Of a stretch of 64,000 nt of DNA, positions 1 to 12,331 are shown piece after piece. Source of the DNA: Reticulitermes lucifugus (Eukaryota; Arthropoda; Insecta; Blattodea; Rhinotermitidae). Every line of letters begins with the position of its first letter. Within the stretch, counting starts at the first letter, position 1. A program made the position numbers and the translations under genes. The stretch covers positions 44,803 through 108,802 of the forward strand of contig JAKCWW010000044.1 in assembly GCA_026260175.1 (NCBI GenBank). Reading direction: 5' to 3'. The notes beneath the pieces were generated by a model. It ran no database searches. It saw nothing but the letters and a program-made list of their open reading frames with translations, and was not told where the DNA came from.

Positions 1-740
1 TCCGTGGTCTCCCTCTCATCCTCCTTCCCATCGGTTTCCATTCCATCACTCTTCTAGTTACCCTTGTAAAATTGAGCTACAAGTACCAATTTTTCGCTGA
101 ACTTGAGTTTAGTGTTAATAAATCCCAACTTGGCATAATGCATACGTTCGGGTAATTTCTACCAACTCTGAGATGTCTTGATTTAATTTCGAAGTTGTCA
201 AATGAGACTCATGGTGGTACCTCCGCTGCACAGCGCCGCCACTGTACGTGCGGCTGATGAGCTAATTACACTACAAGGCGATCTAAATGCAAATTGGTTT
301 TCCATATTGACCGTTGAGAGGGCGTGGCAGTGCAGTTACATACAGCCAACGTTAAACTATCCAGATTCTGCTGGTAGGACCCATCGTAATTTCCTTTTGT
401 TATTCATTGTTACCGCCTTTGGGGCTAAAGCTGGATGGTGACGTTACAGTTATAAGACTGTGTAATTTAGCTACTCTGTATTCTGAGTCCATAACTAAGA
501 GGAAGCCATATGCAATATTTTCTCTCTCTTTGTTTATCACATTTCGTTTGTTCGATTCTTCTAGGCTTTGTTTCATTATTTATCTGTTTATTTCGGGATG
601 GAGACCGTAAGGTGATGAAAATATCTCCACACATGACGATTGAAGCGCAGAGCGAGTTTTGAACTCGCGACCACAAGAACTAGCGGATTGAATGCAGGCG
701 ACTCATACGACCTACAATTCACGTTTCTTAGCGGAAGCTG

Positions 741-1150
741 TGATAATCGGAAGATATCTCTAGCGTTGTCTCGTTTTGCTGAAGGTAATGTTGGGTTGTG
801 GTTTGCTGACAACAAGATAGGCAATGTACGTATGACGTAACATCGTGACACGTTTCTGTATGTTTATACCTCTTCGGCTACCCTAAATGCCTGATTCCAT
901 TTGAGTCGAAATCGGCGATTTTATGTCGCCGGCAACAGTAACCGCATGTAGGTCTTCGTGTAAAGTGCTTGATATTTTTGTCCTCTTTGTAACCAAATTT
1001 AGAGTTCCTCGACAGATTTTAATGAAAGTGTCTAATATCAAATTTCACGAAAATCCGTCCAGTGTTAGCCAGCTTACACATACGGACGGACAGATGTGAC
1101 GAATCTAGTAGGCGCTTTTCGCGATTATGTGAACGCACCTAAAAATGTAA
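741..1150 (+). repeat. Dispersed repeat A, copy 1
   Basis: This block matches 31,840-32,340 in the same orientation. Shared landmarks in order are GGCAATGTACGTAT, ATGTCGCCGGCAAC, GATATTTTTGT, CTCGACAGA and a terminal run of ACGGACGGACAGA type. Such closing runs are common at the 3' ends of insect retroelements, so I infer a non-autonomous retroelement or LINE tail. The class is unresolved. Confidence 0.6.
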
Positions 1151-1254
1151 GGTAACGATAAAGTTGTACCTGAACGTATTTAAGCATCATGCTATTAAGG
1201 TATATGGGGGAATGTAGGTATAGCGCCACATATTTTTAATTCGTGACTGAACGG

Positions 1255-1335
1255 AGCTAGTCAGCTTAACGTATCTTTCGCATTACTGCCAGGTAAAGAG
1301 CCCTGTACCCATTGAACAGGAGGAAGCCTATTTCT
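1255..1335 (-). mobile_element. SINE family S1 fragment
   Basis: The stretch containing AGAGCCCTGTACCCATTGAA and the flanking CAGGAGG resembles the middle of the S1 SINE seen complete at 8,193-8,484. Both ends are missing or too decayed to place. Confidence 0.4.
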
Positions 1336-2099
1336 CTCCTAGTATAATACACACCCCTGTTAAATTTAAGAAGAGTTAGTCATACACAGCCATCGTACAA
1401 AGTTTTTAAGTTTATAAATAATACAAACAACTGTCAATGCAGTAGACATTCTGGACATTTTTCGTTTTTGTTGCAACAAAGAATAAAAAACGATTTTAAT
1501 ATAGTATTTTTATTCGTTGGATTTTCTAGAAAAACACGTATAATTTAATGAACGCGATGAGGTATTTGAAGGCAAAGGGTTCGCCATTTACTGGGAAAGA
1601 CACAGTGGTTGGTTATGCGGTATATTATGTCGTGTGAGTGTTCTCTTTAGTAGACATTGTTCATTGTCGTCTTTTAGAATGATAGGATGCCTCCTGTGTG
1701 AGGCCCCTTTATCATAAGCCAATAGACCACATTTTAAACTTTCACGGACTTGAATACCACAAATCTCACAAAGCTAGTCCTTATAGCTAAGCCTCGTTAA
1801 ATATGTATAGTTATTTAATTCGTTAATTAGTGGTGTGGCTCTTAATACCGTTTTACAGTTGCCTGTAAGAGCCAGTATGTGCCAAAGCATTTTTCACTAC
1901 GCATGACTGTGTACGTGCACACTCATACAGGAGTCGCGACTTACGTTTGTTCGCCTGGACCATTTATGTTTGACTAAGTGTAGAACAATGTAGGCAAGTT
2001 TAATGGTTTGCCTACCGAATGTTTGTGAATTTATAATATTGTGGACGCAAGCGGTTATGGCTTATGTAAAGCTATTTGAGAATGTGTGTGGATTGGTAG

Positions 2100-2180
2100 A
2101 ATAGCCTATGTAGGGGCCGAGATTACAAACCATTACTTCCGAATACAAGACAGACATATTAACCACTACACCCGGTGTTT
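2100..2180 (-). repeat. Possible tRNA-like SINE remnant
   Basis: The block with GATTACAAACCATTACTTCCG followed by ATATTAACCACTACACC looks like the reverse complement of a decayed tRNA-type A/B-box promoter. Only the head is suggestive and no body could be aligned. Confidence 0.25.
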
Positions 2181-2637
2181 GGTGGAACGAACGAACGGAT
2201 GAATTAATGAATACTTTACTTGTAGCATGTCATTGTCTTCATTGGTTGCGCGTGTGTGTGTGACAACGTTGCATAATCCTGCTGACAAATCCGCTTTGCT
2301 AATTGCACAACGTTTCGTGTTTCGTGGTTTTACTCATTAGCTGGAATGTGAATTGAGCTACATTAGTAAAAGTCCATGTCAATTATATTGCAGATAGAAT
2401 GGGTCTGGTTAATATGTAGGACGTGGCGGCATGTGTTTGTTGTTGGGCGTTGTATTGCTGAGCGGTTGAGGGAAAACTGTTTCGCATTTCCTGTAAAGCG
2501 TTTTGCGCAAAATGTTGTTATATTAGTGGAGATGTGTCAATAGAGAAACATTATTTGTTGAGTTAATTGTGTCTTATTCAGAAGTAACTGAAGTTATTGC
2601 TAAAGAACGCGTAAATGGAGTAAAAGATTAGCAAAGG

Positions 2638-3171
2638 ATGCTTTACACTAATATCTCACTACCAACTAAATGCACATTTATTTAAAAAACCAATATAAGG
2701 TTTTTCTAAAATCGTCTAAAAGGCCCCTACATATGTTTCGGTTTCTATGAAACCATAATCAGGGGGTCACTGGATTGTACTTATCAAATGCCGTCCATGT
2801 GTTCCTCTATCAGCACACGCAATGCAGTTCACCACGTTCACTTCTGATAATTACGGTATCACTTTCTAGCGCCATATGTTAAAGTAATAAATTAGATAGA
2901 TATTAAAATACGAAAATTATCGTGCACTATCACTGAACTCGTCTCGTTGTGTTTTCATGGTGGAGAGTCTTTAACACTGCATGTCGTTGGATATTTGAAG
3001 GATCGTGGTTCTGGTATTTCTTGTGTTGTCTAGTTATGGTGCGTACTGTTTTGGCGTGATGTGCACTATGCACTTATATTGGTTTTTTTTTAATAAATGC
3101 GCATTTAGTTGGTAGTGAGATATTAGTTACTGAAAATGCACGGTGAACCTAGAATAAAATATGCTTTACAC
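2638..3171 (-). mobile_element. Fold-back element with hammerhead-like motif (TSD-flanked)
   Basis: The direct repeat ATGCTTTACAC flanks the element at 2,638-2,648 and 3,161-3,171, which I read as an 11-bp target-site duplication. Just inside lie inverted repeats of about 55 bp (2,641-2,698 and 3,073-3,130, with the core CACTACCAACTAAATG and its complement). On the minus strand 2,724-2,767 reads CTGATTA, then a 6-bp helix GGTTTC/GAAACC, then GAAAC, then ATATGTAGGGG, which is the arrangement of a hammerhead core. The right end carries ATGCACGGTGAA, which also closes the copy near 13.05 kb. I infer a Penelope-like or retrozyme-like non-autonomous element. Confidence 0.6.
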
Positions 3172-4119
3172 ATTTATCTTTGGTGAATTAGCTTTGCTTG
3201 GGAAAGCTTGTGTTTAAATTACGGTCCATACTCCCAGAGAACACACCACAGCTCCGTTCAGGAGGGTTTACAGACTGACTTTTTTTTCGTGTTCTTGGAG
3301 GCGTGCTTTTTTTATGACGAGGAAAATTGACGCATGTTTTGGCACCAACAGTGGGTTTATTCTTGCCCTTTCCGCCGCAACTAGTTGTTTGTAGGCCTGT
3401 ATTGAGTCTGGTTAATTGTTTTTCGTTGTGCTTTTAAATGAGGTGGAATAATGTGAAGGTTTATCGCAACATCCGAACTGTGGCGACGTACAGACCGAAA
3501 CTACACAAGCAACAAATAACACAATACTAATCTAAATAAAGTAGCCAACAGATACTGCAGCAAATCAAAGACTGTAGGGTAATTATTTCAATTGTCAGTT
3601 GCCGTTTCCTGTATGCTCTTTTACCTTAATACGTATCCCACACATGCGACGGAGTACCGGCATCACGTGACATACGGTAGTTGTCAGATAAAATAAAGTA
3701 CACAAGAGTTACCCAACAACTGGGAACGAATATAGTGGTTCTGCAGTTAGCGAAGTTTACGTGTCTGTATTATGTGAGATCTGAGGTTTTCACTTCAAGG
3801 AAAATTTGTAATGGAATCTTCTGGGTTGTGACTCCGTAAAATTTTCCAGAGGAACTTACTGCTTCCTTTTTCATAACGAAGATAATGGAAGGTGCTAAAA
3901 GAAAGAGAAAACGGTAGATGAATCATATAATTTTTAAGAAAGAAGTGGAAAATGAAATGGAAGACGATAATGATTTTTTTTTATATTTGTTGAAGTTACG
4001 TAAATTAAAACACGTTTACAATTAGTTGCTCAGAGCCGTACTAACAACATGCTCTGTGCTGTGTTGCATCCTCCCACGACTCCAAATTATTCTGATCCGT
4101 CGGCCGCCTTTACCCCCCC

Positions 4120-4290
4120 CTCCCCCAGGAAACATTCCCGGTACTCATTTCTGTTAGAGGCTGAGTCGACCCCAGGGCCATAATGCGACCGAAAGGATTA
4201 TGTCAATAAAAATTCCAATGACACCATCGGGAATCGAACCCGCGACCTTCTGGCTTGTAGCGCAGTGTCTTTTAATTGCACTACTTACAT
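4120..4290 (-). mobile_element. SINE family S2, partial
   Basis: The stretch GGGAATCGAACCCGCGACCT is the complement of a tRNA B box. It is followed by GGCTTGTAGCGCA, which matches the S2 copy at 11,233-11,526, as does CTCATTTCTGTTAGAGGCTG. The tail half is lost. Confidence 0.65.
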
Positions 4291-4547
4291 ATTATTATAT
4301 GACTGCGTTTTATTTAGTCACATATCCAGATTTTTTCGTCTTAATTTCTGCTTTCATACGATTACTACGTACATTACAGTCAACACAAACTACAACGCGT
4401 ATTTCCGTTACTGCCCACGTTTGTGCACTGAATTGATGGCGTTTCGACGAAACAGAGAGGAGCGTGCCTTACATGCCTCTCAAGGAATCCAATGCTGCAT
4501 TCGCTCTTGTACGAAAGAAGGCATCGTCTAAACACGCCTTGAACAAA

Positions 4548-4615
4548 GACTAGCCGGTTAATGCTGTATAGGAAAACTCGCTGTTTATTCTGAGAATCAG
4601 ACGAAAGACATACAA
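4548..4615 (+). repeat. Dispersed repeat B, copy 1
   Basis: This block resembles 30,196-30,262, sharing CGGTTAATGCTGTAT and TGAGAATCA-ACGAAA. The match is about 65 bp with several differences. Its class is unknown. Confidence 0.4.
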
Positions 4616-6064
4616 ACACACGGAAAAAAATACCGAGTTATTGATCATCGTTATTGTGCATAGTTGCCGTTAGGTTTTTAAGGATATGAAAATTGAGAGC
4701 AATTTGCATCTTTCACGTGGGACTACCACCACAGATACTATCCATCCCTGTGAAACTAACAGGCCTGCTTCTGACGCCTCCGTCCAAACACTCGTGACAT
4801 TGCATTTAACACTGGATCGTCCTAATACCGAGTAAGGTCATGTCATTAACTAATTTCATCGTACAGGATCTTTATTGAGTGGCTGATAGATTAACTTTCA
4901 TTCCGAAATTCGATGGTTCATGGACGTCATAACAAAATCCCCTTATCCAGACCTTGTCCACCAGCAGCTCAGTTCCATTCACATTTTTCTTTGCTTCTTT
5001 CTCTGAACCCAATTTTAGTGATCCTGCTCCTTTGGAAGTCTTTCATAAGGTTTCTTCCCATAACGTTTCTCAACTATAATTGTATACGAAGTCTTTGTAC
5101 TCCAAGTTGTTTCTTTTATGAAATATGGGAAAATATAAACTTATTAATGGAGGTTGGATTGTCGACATCAGCTCCTTAGCGAGGATTAAAATGGCAGTGA
5201 GAATCGAAAATGGAATACAGTGTTCATCGCGAAAAACGCATTAATTTTTAAGGGCTGTAAACAGATTTTATTCGAGCAGTTCCTTTACCGTATGCTTTTA
5301 CATGTCCAACAGTACTTCTACAAAAAATGTTATCTGAAACTTCCCAGTTAATAATTCGGACTTGTTGGACTTTTAAGTGACTGGTTTAATCGCAATGTGT
5401 TATTTCCATAAGCAGTTATTTATATTCACTTGCCATAATAGCTGAATGGAACTAGCTACATGTGGGCCGTGGCTGACTGTACGAGTGTTTGAGCTCCAAC
5501 CATAGTAACGGTAATGACGACGACGTATGCCCGTGGTCTCCGGTTTTCGCGTTGCCATGCGAAATCTAAACTACGTTTTTATCACAACAGCGTATGCTTT
5601 TTAACAATTAAACGGGTCTCCGTTGCGCTCTGATTCCAGGCGTCCGCCATTGTGGCAGTAAGCTTGTACTTTAAACTGGAAAATGAAAAATTTTCCACAA
5701 GAGTGGCTGTAAGATTTTTCCATTAGTTTGAACTTCCGTTTCCTTCTTCTGTATCCGTGCCGTGTTGTATTCAAGAATGCATAGAACGCTTCCGCCCGGT
5801 TTACCGCCACCAGATTTATTAACTTTGTGCTGTTTTATTTAAATTTGGCCATGCCTGTGCCCTCTGACGACCCATTTTCATATCCGAGCTGCATTATATT
5901 AGATCAGACGCACGAGCAGAATAAGTATGTGGACTTAGAATCCACTTTCGACTTAATAAATCGTAGAAAGTTGCACGGACCACTAACTGCTGAAGTTTGG
6001 ATGGGGCAGTGGCGTAGAAAATGGTAATTACCTCATCCTGCCTTCGTCTTTGCGGAAAGCGACA

Positions 6065-6109
6065 ACTAGCTTGAATAATCATTGTTATTAATAACGCATT
6101 CAAGCTAGT
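6065..6109. repeat. Perfect 12-bp inverted repeat (hairpin)
   Basis: ACTAGCTTGAAT at 6,065-6,076 is exactly complementary to ATTCAAGCTAGT at 6,098-6,109. The 21-nt spacer itself contains the palindrome GTTATTAATAAC at 6,085-6,096. It could be a relic of a small fold-back element. Confidence 0.5.
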
Positions 6110-8192
6110 ATATTCAATTATCAAGCGTGCCAAACGAGAAATGAAACAGTGAGTAGTGTTTAGTTTCGATTTATTTCGAGCATGTTTGAACTTTTCTGTG
6201 CCAGCTGCGTGGAACCTCCACAGGCCTCTGAGCACCAATAGAATATCCCGTTGCAGTTTTTATAGTTTTCAGGTCCAGTTTCTCCGAAGTGGTTTTGCCA
6301 CACAGATCCGTTAAATGCTGTTAAAAGCTATTGATCATTAATTTTACTGAAAGTAGGAATGCTAAACGTTCTGAGCGTTTAGAATAAGAGTCGAAAGATG
6401 TACCCCGGTGTAGCATAAATTACTTATTTTCTGAATGCTTTCTTTGCTAGTTTTTGTACCCGTTTTCAGCCCTGATTTACGTTTATTTCAACTGCATACC
6501 TGTTGTCTTCAGTGTCATTCCCTATATCACAGCGCATAAGCATAAACATTTTTCTTTGCATAGATCCATGCATGCAGACCCTATATTTCTTTAATAAAAT
6601 TTATAACGCAGTGTGTTGTAAATTCCGGTATTATGTTGTGATTATAATTCTCCTTGAGTCGTGTTTTTCTTAAATCGTTAAACCAATGTGAATTGGCTTT
6701 GTTGTAAAACGTAAGATTCATCGTTTTACAGGTAACAGTAAAATGCTGCGACTTTAATTGATCACTGTGGTGACAAACCGTTAAGTGTTGGTTGTGAAAA
6801 CGGCTTCGTTTTTTATGTACGGATGTTTCATATTTCATAATATTTGTTTATTTTTCCTTTGTTTTATTTTTCCTTTATTTTTCCTTGGATTCCTTTGTCC
6901 ACCCCTGCACGCGTGAACCAGGTGTGAAGCTCAATCATTAATTTAGGACGTCGTGTCGCTCCATTAATGAACTCAAATTAAGTTGACACCTTTTTTTTTC
7001 GGATGGCGATATTGTTGTCCGACAGAGCGCGTCTTGTCTTAACAGCGCGCTGCCAGATTATCGATCATCTGCATTACTGTTCGTTTAAAAGACGTTACCT
7101 CCTCTCTTGGGTTTCTTCCAAATTACAGAAATTTCTATGTCACAAACAGTAAACATTGCTACGTCAGAAAAAGATATATGGCAGAAACGTGTATTATCTT
7201 TTTTTTTTAGTATTTTGTCAGAAAGATGTCAAATTTTCAAACTTTAGGCAGAGTTTCATAATTTTTGCCCCTCAAGAGACGAGAAAATAAAGGAGAGAAA
7301 ATCCGAAGTTGCAGTCATGCAGAAAACTGTTCTAATTTAATTTATAGTGTAAATGTTTGGATAGTTTTACGCGGTGACTATACTCGACTCCTTGGCACTT
7401 TATCTCGTGCCCTCCTTCAACACTGCATAGATATTTCACAGAATTAAAAGGCAAATATATATTTCGCTGTCTCACGGTGTTAGTGTGTCCCGTTGTAGAC
7501 AATTATCGTATAAGTTTAAGATATAATTTTCGTACAAATATTCAGTCCCCTGCATTGAACAATATAATTATGCTCTTGCGTATGGGATTTCGCAGCCTGC
7601 TGTTCGAATAGGGTTTAATCGTACCGTTTCTGGGTTCCAGATTTCTTCTGTTCATTCCCATTTTAATTAAAGTCGCCCAAGCCTCCTAAAGTTATTTGTG
7701 TAAGATACGCGACATTAACAAGTATCGCATTTCTCTTTTTTAAAACCAGTAGCGTAACAAGTGATAGTATGGAGCCCAATCTGATATAGCTACCTCGTAT
7801 TACAGTTTCTCGCTGTCTGGAGCTAAATTACCATAAAATTTCACGCAGTCACGCTCGAAACACTGCAGCGCATTGTACATAGGCTGTATCAGATCTGTAG
7901 AGAAGTCTGTAATCTGCCGCCATATCTAATTCTGTTTAGGGATTTTGAAGCAGAGGGATAAAGGTAAGCAAGCACACCTCCCACTCACCATCATATGATA
8001 CAGTGCCGTGTCTCACATTTCCCATTCCCACTAGTAGCCTACAGCTTTGGCCTTCCCGTGTTATGAACGAGATTCTTGTTCCAAGAACACGGTCAGTAAT
8101 AAATCACTCCCGCCTTTTATTGTGTAGTTCAGTTGAAGTCATGTCTAAATTACCACGGATAATGTAAACTAACAAACGTAGGTTTTTTAAAT

Positions 8193-8484
8193 AAAGGTAA
8201 AGGTCGCCCCCTAACATGCCAATGCAGGCGCAGAGATGGGGTAGAGTTATAGCTCTACTCGTTCTTAACCTCGGCGCTAGATGGAAGTGGGTAGTCAACG
8301 CCACGCCCTGGCCGCTTTACCCACCGGAAAAGACCCGGTGCCCATTTTACAGGAGACTGGGTGGGCCCATGGGCCGGCCTGGACGGGTGTGAAGAAGAGA
8401 AAAGTTCTTCTCCCCACCGGGGCTCGAACCCCGAACCGGTTAGGCTGTAGCGAGTCGCTATACCGACTACGTTATCCCTGCCAC
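8193..8484 (-). mobile_element. SINE family S1, near full length
   Basis: Read on the minus strand this starts with the tRNA-like head GGGATAACGTAGTCGGTATA, then GCGACTCGCTAC, a B box around GGTTCGGGGTTCGAGCCCC, a body through CTTCCATCTAGCGCCGAGG, and a tail around GGTAAAGG complement. At least nine other copies or pieces of S1 occur in the window. RNA polymerase III would drive such a source element. No clear flanking duplication was found. Confidence 0.8.
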
Positions 8485-9115
8485 TTTCTTAAATAAAACC
8501 CTGAATAAAAAGGCTTAAATACATCAGACTTCTGTGATTCCATGTGCTTGGTCTGGCAGTTATTGTTGTTGTTGTTGTTTATTATCACCTTTACATTAGT
8601 TTTTACAATTATATATACCTGAAACAAACCAGCTGTTCTGTGAGTACGATGTGTGGTACGTGTAGTGCTATTTCCCTTGATAAAATGTTTTGTAATTTTA
8701 CATTAGTACTATTCGAAGTATGTGCGCAGTGCCCAGTGTAGCTGTTTTCTGTAGTTCCTAGTGCTTTCCAGGTATGTTCTTCATGTATTTTGTGAATGAT
8801 TTTGAGATGGTTCCAGTTGTCAATATTATTACTGGTATCACGTTTGTTTTTACATTCCACATACATTATATTCCTGTTGTTAGGTCTTTATATTTTAAAA
8901 TATTTTCGGGCTGTTTCTTGATCACTTTTATATCTCCTGAAATTGCGATGTCTATAAACAGACATGTTGCTTGTTCATGGTCACTGATTATGATGTACGG
9001 TTTATTGTAAGGATTGTTATGTCAGTTTTCACGTGTTGATTCCATATCTTAAAATTTTCGTATTATCTTCCGGGGCTTATAGTTTGTTGTTGTGGTTATC
9101 AACGTTTTGGAAGAA

Positions 9116-9157
9116 CCCTGAAGATGCAGGCAGCACTTCTTTTCCGAAACGTTTGTA
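9116..9157 (+). ncRNA. Hammerhead-like motif, weak
   Basis: CCCTGAAGATGCAGG is followed after a loop by CCGAAACGTTTGTA, the order of a hammerhead core (CUGAnGA, helix II, GAAAC, short stem III, GUA). Helix II is poor in this copy, so I regard it as a decayed relative of the stronger motifs at 14,887 and 52,134. Confidence 0.25.
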
Positions 9158-9960
9158 ATTACATACGAGACCGTACGGTATCATAAAACAGAAGGCAACA
9201 GCATGAATCTCCACCGCCGTAAAGAACTTATATCTTATTTAAAGTGTCTCGCCTCTAAACACATAGGGACAAAACTAAACTCCTCTTGTTTGCATTTGTA
9301 GTGCTTGTTCTCATCTTGCATTCTAAATATACTGAAAACAGCAGACCATCTCAGAGTAGTGTTTAAATTTTTACAGTGGGGCGGAACTTTTATGACATTG
9401 TTGCGTGAATGGCGAATAAGTTTGGAAAAGAAGGTGCATAATAAATTTGGAATAATATAAACCCTTTTCCCCCTGAGCTTTACAGTGTCACGTGCAGTGT
9501 ACGAAATTTATTGGTAGGCCATACTAATGGGAACATGTGTTGGTCACATATTGAAAGAAGTTGCATCTGTGGTACGCTGCTCACCACTGGTTATTTCATA
9601 TGAAAACCTGACGCCGTGTACTTTGTGAAGTATTGTGATGTTCTGTCTTTGGAAAACATTCTTTAATCTGAGATTTTTAATTTCTAGAGACGACACATTT
9701 AATTTCAGAACTTCGCGGTGTAGACGAACACAATGGGCTTTGCTTCCACGTTATCTTCACAGCAAAGACGCTGTTGTTGTCGGTGAAAACAGTGTCTATA
9801 GTGGAGTACGCTAAGAAATTAAGAAAACAGTAAACATTCAAAAAGTACTTAAATTAGTCCGGCAAAATAATCAAAATTTGTCCGTGTTAATTCACATAAT
9901 TTTAAGCGTGTTATTTAACGACGCTGTAAGTTGCAGAGATTGTGTAGCTTCGCTGATATA

Positions 9961-9982
9961 TGAATGAATGAATGAATGAATG
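9961..9982. repeat. Tetranucleotide microsatellite (GAAT)n
   Basis: About five uninterrupted GAAT units lie directly at the edge of an S3 SINE fragment. Confidence 0.8.
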
Positions 9983-9985
9983 TAC

Positions 9986-10128
9986 ATGGAGCACCGATGA
10001 AATAATACGGCCAGAGAAAGTCCGAAGCACTCGAAGAAAAACCTGTCCCATTGCCTTTTTTTCAGCCACAAATCCCACATATACTGGCCTGGGATTGAAT
10101 CCGGGCCTCCCCTATGTATGCAAGTGTT
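9986..10128 (-). mobile_element. SINE family S3, partial copy
   Basis: This carries GGAGCACCGATGAAAT, AAAACCTGTCCCATTGCC and CACAAATCCCACAT in the same order as the complete S3 copy that follows immediately at 10,129. It is a second, older copy abutting the first in the same orientation. Confidence 0.6.
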
Positions 10129-10410
10129 TTTTTTGTGAAGGGCCCCGCAGCAGATGCTACGGATGCACCGCAGCCTTGATGAGGATTATTGTGCAACCCT
10201 GTGATGAAAATGATTAGTGTTTTTTCGTTTTTCGGAGTAATGGAGCACGGGTGGAATGAAATTGACATGGAAGAACCGAAGTGCTCGGGGAGAAACCTGT
10301 CACAGTGCCACTTTGCCCACCACAAATCCCACACGGACTGACCCGGGATCGAACCCAGGCCTTTGCGGCGAGAGGCCGGTGACTAACCGCCTGAGCCATG
10401 GCACGGCCAT
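10129..10410 (-). mobile_element. SINE family S3, full length
   Basis: On the minus strand it begins with the tRNA-like head GCCATGGCTCAGGCGGTTAG, has a B box in CTGGGTTCGATCCCGGGTCA, then CATGTGGGATTTGTGG-type body, TTCATTCCACC and GCTGCGGTGCATCCGTAGCA, and ends in GGGCCCTTCACAAAAAAAA. Other copies lie at 14,146, 17,748, 18,395, 27,008 and 63,443. The head is not a functional tRNA gene, since it runs on into the SINE body. Confidence 0.8.
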
Positions 10411-10879
10411 GCAAGTAGTTAAAGGGCAACGTCCTTTTTTTTTGTGGTGATCTGGACGGACGCTTTTTGTGTCATGGGAACTTCCGTCGATTCTTTAAGA
10501 CAGCGAAGTTGAAGCCTTCTTTTCAACAAGATAGTGCCTGGTAAGAAGTGATATCAAAAGACAGACGGATTGAAGAATGTATGGGCTTTATTATGTCGGA
10601 ACGCGACCACAACAATCGCCTCTCTTATGTACACATCGCCCCCATTCAACGCGACATAGCAGTGCGGGTTCAAGTCCAACAGCAGCTAGGCACGACCATT
10701 CAGTACTGTTGTCATGACAACGCACGAGTATTCTGGATCCGTATGCAAGCTTAGTACATGCGGACCTTTCCGTGATACGAGCGACATTTGTTGCTAAGAA
10801 GTGGCTGCTAATTCGGCTCTGAACATCTATGATGTTTGATGAGGTCAGTGAAAATAAATTCTCCCACCATCTCTTCATG

Positions 10880-11055
10880 CATCCATACAGTTTTGGGCTC
10901 ACTCAGCCTCCTGTCCAATGACTAACGAAGTCTCTTTCCCCGGGGTTTACACTTCCAGAGTGTGCAGCTGACTACTCACCTGCATCTAGTGCTGAGGTTA
11001 AGAATGCATGGAGCCCCCACTCCCACACTTGACTGTATGTCGTGGTGATTGAGCG
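10880..11055 (+). mobile_element. SINE family S1, 3' part
   Basis: The order CTCACTCAGCCTCCTGTCCA, then TTTCCCCGGGGTTTACAC, then CATCTAGTGCTGAGGTTAAG matches the second half of S1 in plus orientation. The tRNA-like head is absent. Confidence 0.55.
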
Positions 11056-11221
11056 CAGGGATAAAAACTTTATTTTTTGTCTTTACCAATCCCTTCATAG
11101 TTGAAAATAACTATTCTGTTCACCATAGAGGTCGCAAAAGCCCGGGATTGGACCTATCATGAAAAAAATTCAATCCAGATAACATATTTACTTTGGTTTT
11201 GTTATTTTTTATCTTCTTACA

Positions 11222-11537
11222 TGCACCTAGATAAAAGGTAAAGGTAAAGCAATCCCTGTACAGGCCCTGAGGGTTCCAGGAGGTCGAGGCTCCCAGACTT
11301 TCTAGACAATCGGCACATGAAGGTGGCAAGGTTGTCANNNNNNNNNNNNNNNNNNNNNNNNNNNNNNNNNNNNNNNNNNNNNNNNNNAATATTCCTGGTA
11401 CTCATTTCTGTTAGAGGCTGAGCCGACTCCAGGGCCATAGTGCGGCCGGAAGGAATCGGGAATCGAACCCGCGACCTTCCGGCTTGTAGCGCAACGCAAA
11501 CAACTGCGCCACCGCGTGCCCCCACTTGCACCTAGAT
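11222..11537 (-). mobile_element. SINE family S2 with 11-bp target-site duplication; contains assembly gap
   Basis: TGCACCTAGAT occurs at 11,222-11,232 and again at 11,527-11,537, a perfect duplication flanking the SINE, so this insertion is fairly recent. The minus-strand head reads GGGGGCACGCGGTGGCGCAG, with a B box in GCGGGTTCGATTCCCGATTC, and the tail contains TTTACCTTTACC. Fifty unknown bases (11,338-11,387) interrupt the body. Confidence 0.8.
11338..11387. other. Assembly gap (50 N)
   Basis: Unknown bases inside the S2 SINE copy. Single unknown bases also occur at 48,201 and 52,937. Confidence 1.
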
Positions 11538-12331
11538 CCGCTAAGTTTTCTCATAGTGATTTACGAAGCAAAATATAGTGCATTTCTTGTTTCTTCCTGC
11601 ATGTTACGTGTCTCGCCGAATTTATCTTTTACCTTTACTGTATTGAGTGAATAGTATAAATTCGGTGAGTTGCAACTGGGCTGCGTAATGATGCCTGTGT
11701 GTCTGTAAGGTTAGTCTGCAGACAGAAAATCCATATTTAATGCCCGCCTACGAACAACTTAAATCATAGCTTGAGAGATTGACTTGTCAAAAACTTTGTG
11801 AGAGCTGGACACAACTTTTCGACAAGGCAGACGCGCTTTCAGTGTTTGAGTTTTTCTGCTCATTACGTTACTTTTACCGCATTGAAGTGACGGATTGTTG
11901 GTTTGCTGGTAATTTAAGTACGCCATATCTATCGCCGAAATTATTTAGGGTCAGATGGTGTGAGAATATGATTATATTGATGTTGGTATAATTGGTCTAC
12001 TCGTACACAAACCTGTCGGGTAAATTTGTTTTTGATTCACATAGGTCCAGTGTACGCCTAATTCCTATTTAATGTGAAGCTCAAATGGAGCTTTATTTGC
12101 ATTCTCAGAAAGGCTCAGCTTACAAAATATAGCCAGGTGCACGCCAGTGGCATAAAAGGTACATTTAATTAAGATCTATTTTTTTAACACTGTTGAATAT
12201 GATGATTGTTTAACAAAATACAGATGCAAATAGTGCATTCTGTGCACTTCTCGAAGCGATATTATGGTTTAGTGACGTTAGCAGAATGTACCACGGTTGG
12301 GAAGAACTGACGAAAACTTTATTTTCTCTAG

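Larger units (their letters stand above)
1..12331. other. Non-coding stretch upstream of the first Pgant2 exon seen
   Basis: No reading frame here looks like a real gene; all are short and lack recognisable domains. The stretch is CpG-rich and holds repeat A, SINE copies of three families, a fold-back element at 2.6-3.2 kb and short hairpins, listed separately. It is either intron 1 of Pgant2 or its 5' flank, because the exon at 12,332 opens with a splice acceptor. I see nothing recognisable in 1-740, 1,340-2,090, 3,175-4,115, 4,620-8,190 (apart from a small hairpin), 8,490-9,110, 9,160-9,960, 10,415-10,875 and 11,540-12,331. Confidence 0.7.

Noticed and set aside
8544-8741. Short frame starting MLGLAVIVVVVVYYHLYISF as a possible Golgi anchor exon of Pgant2
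   Set aside because: The hydrophobic run comes from a (TTG)n microsatellite, no basic residues precede it as in type II anchors, and no donor joins it in frame convincingly.
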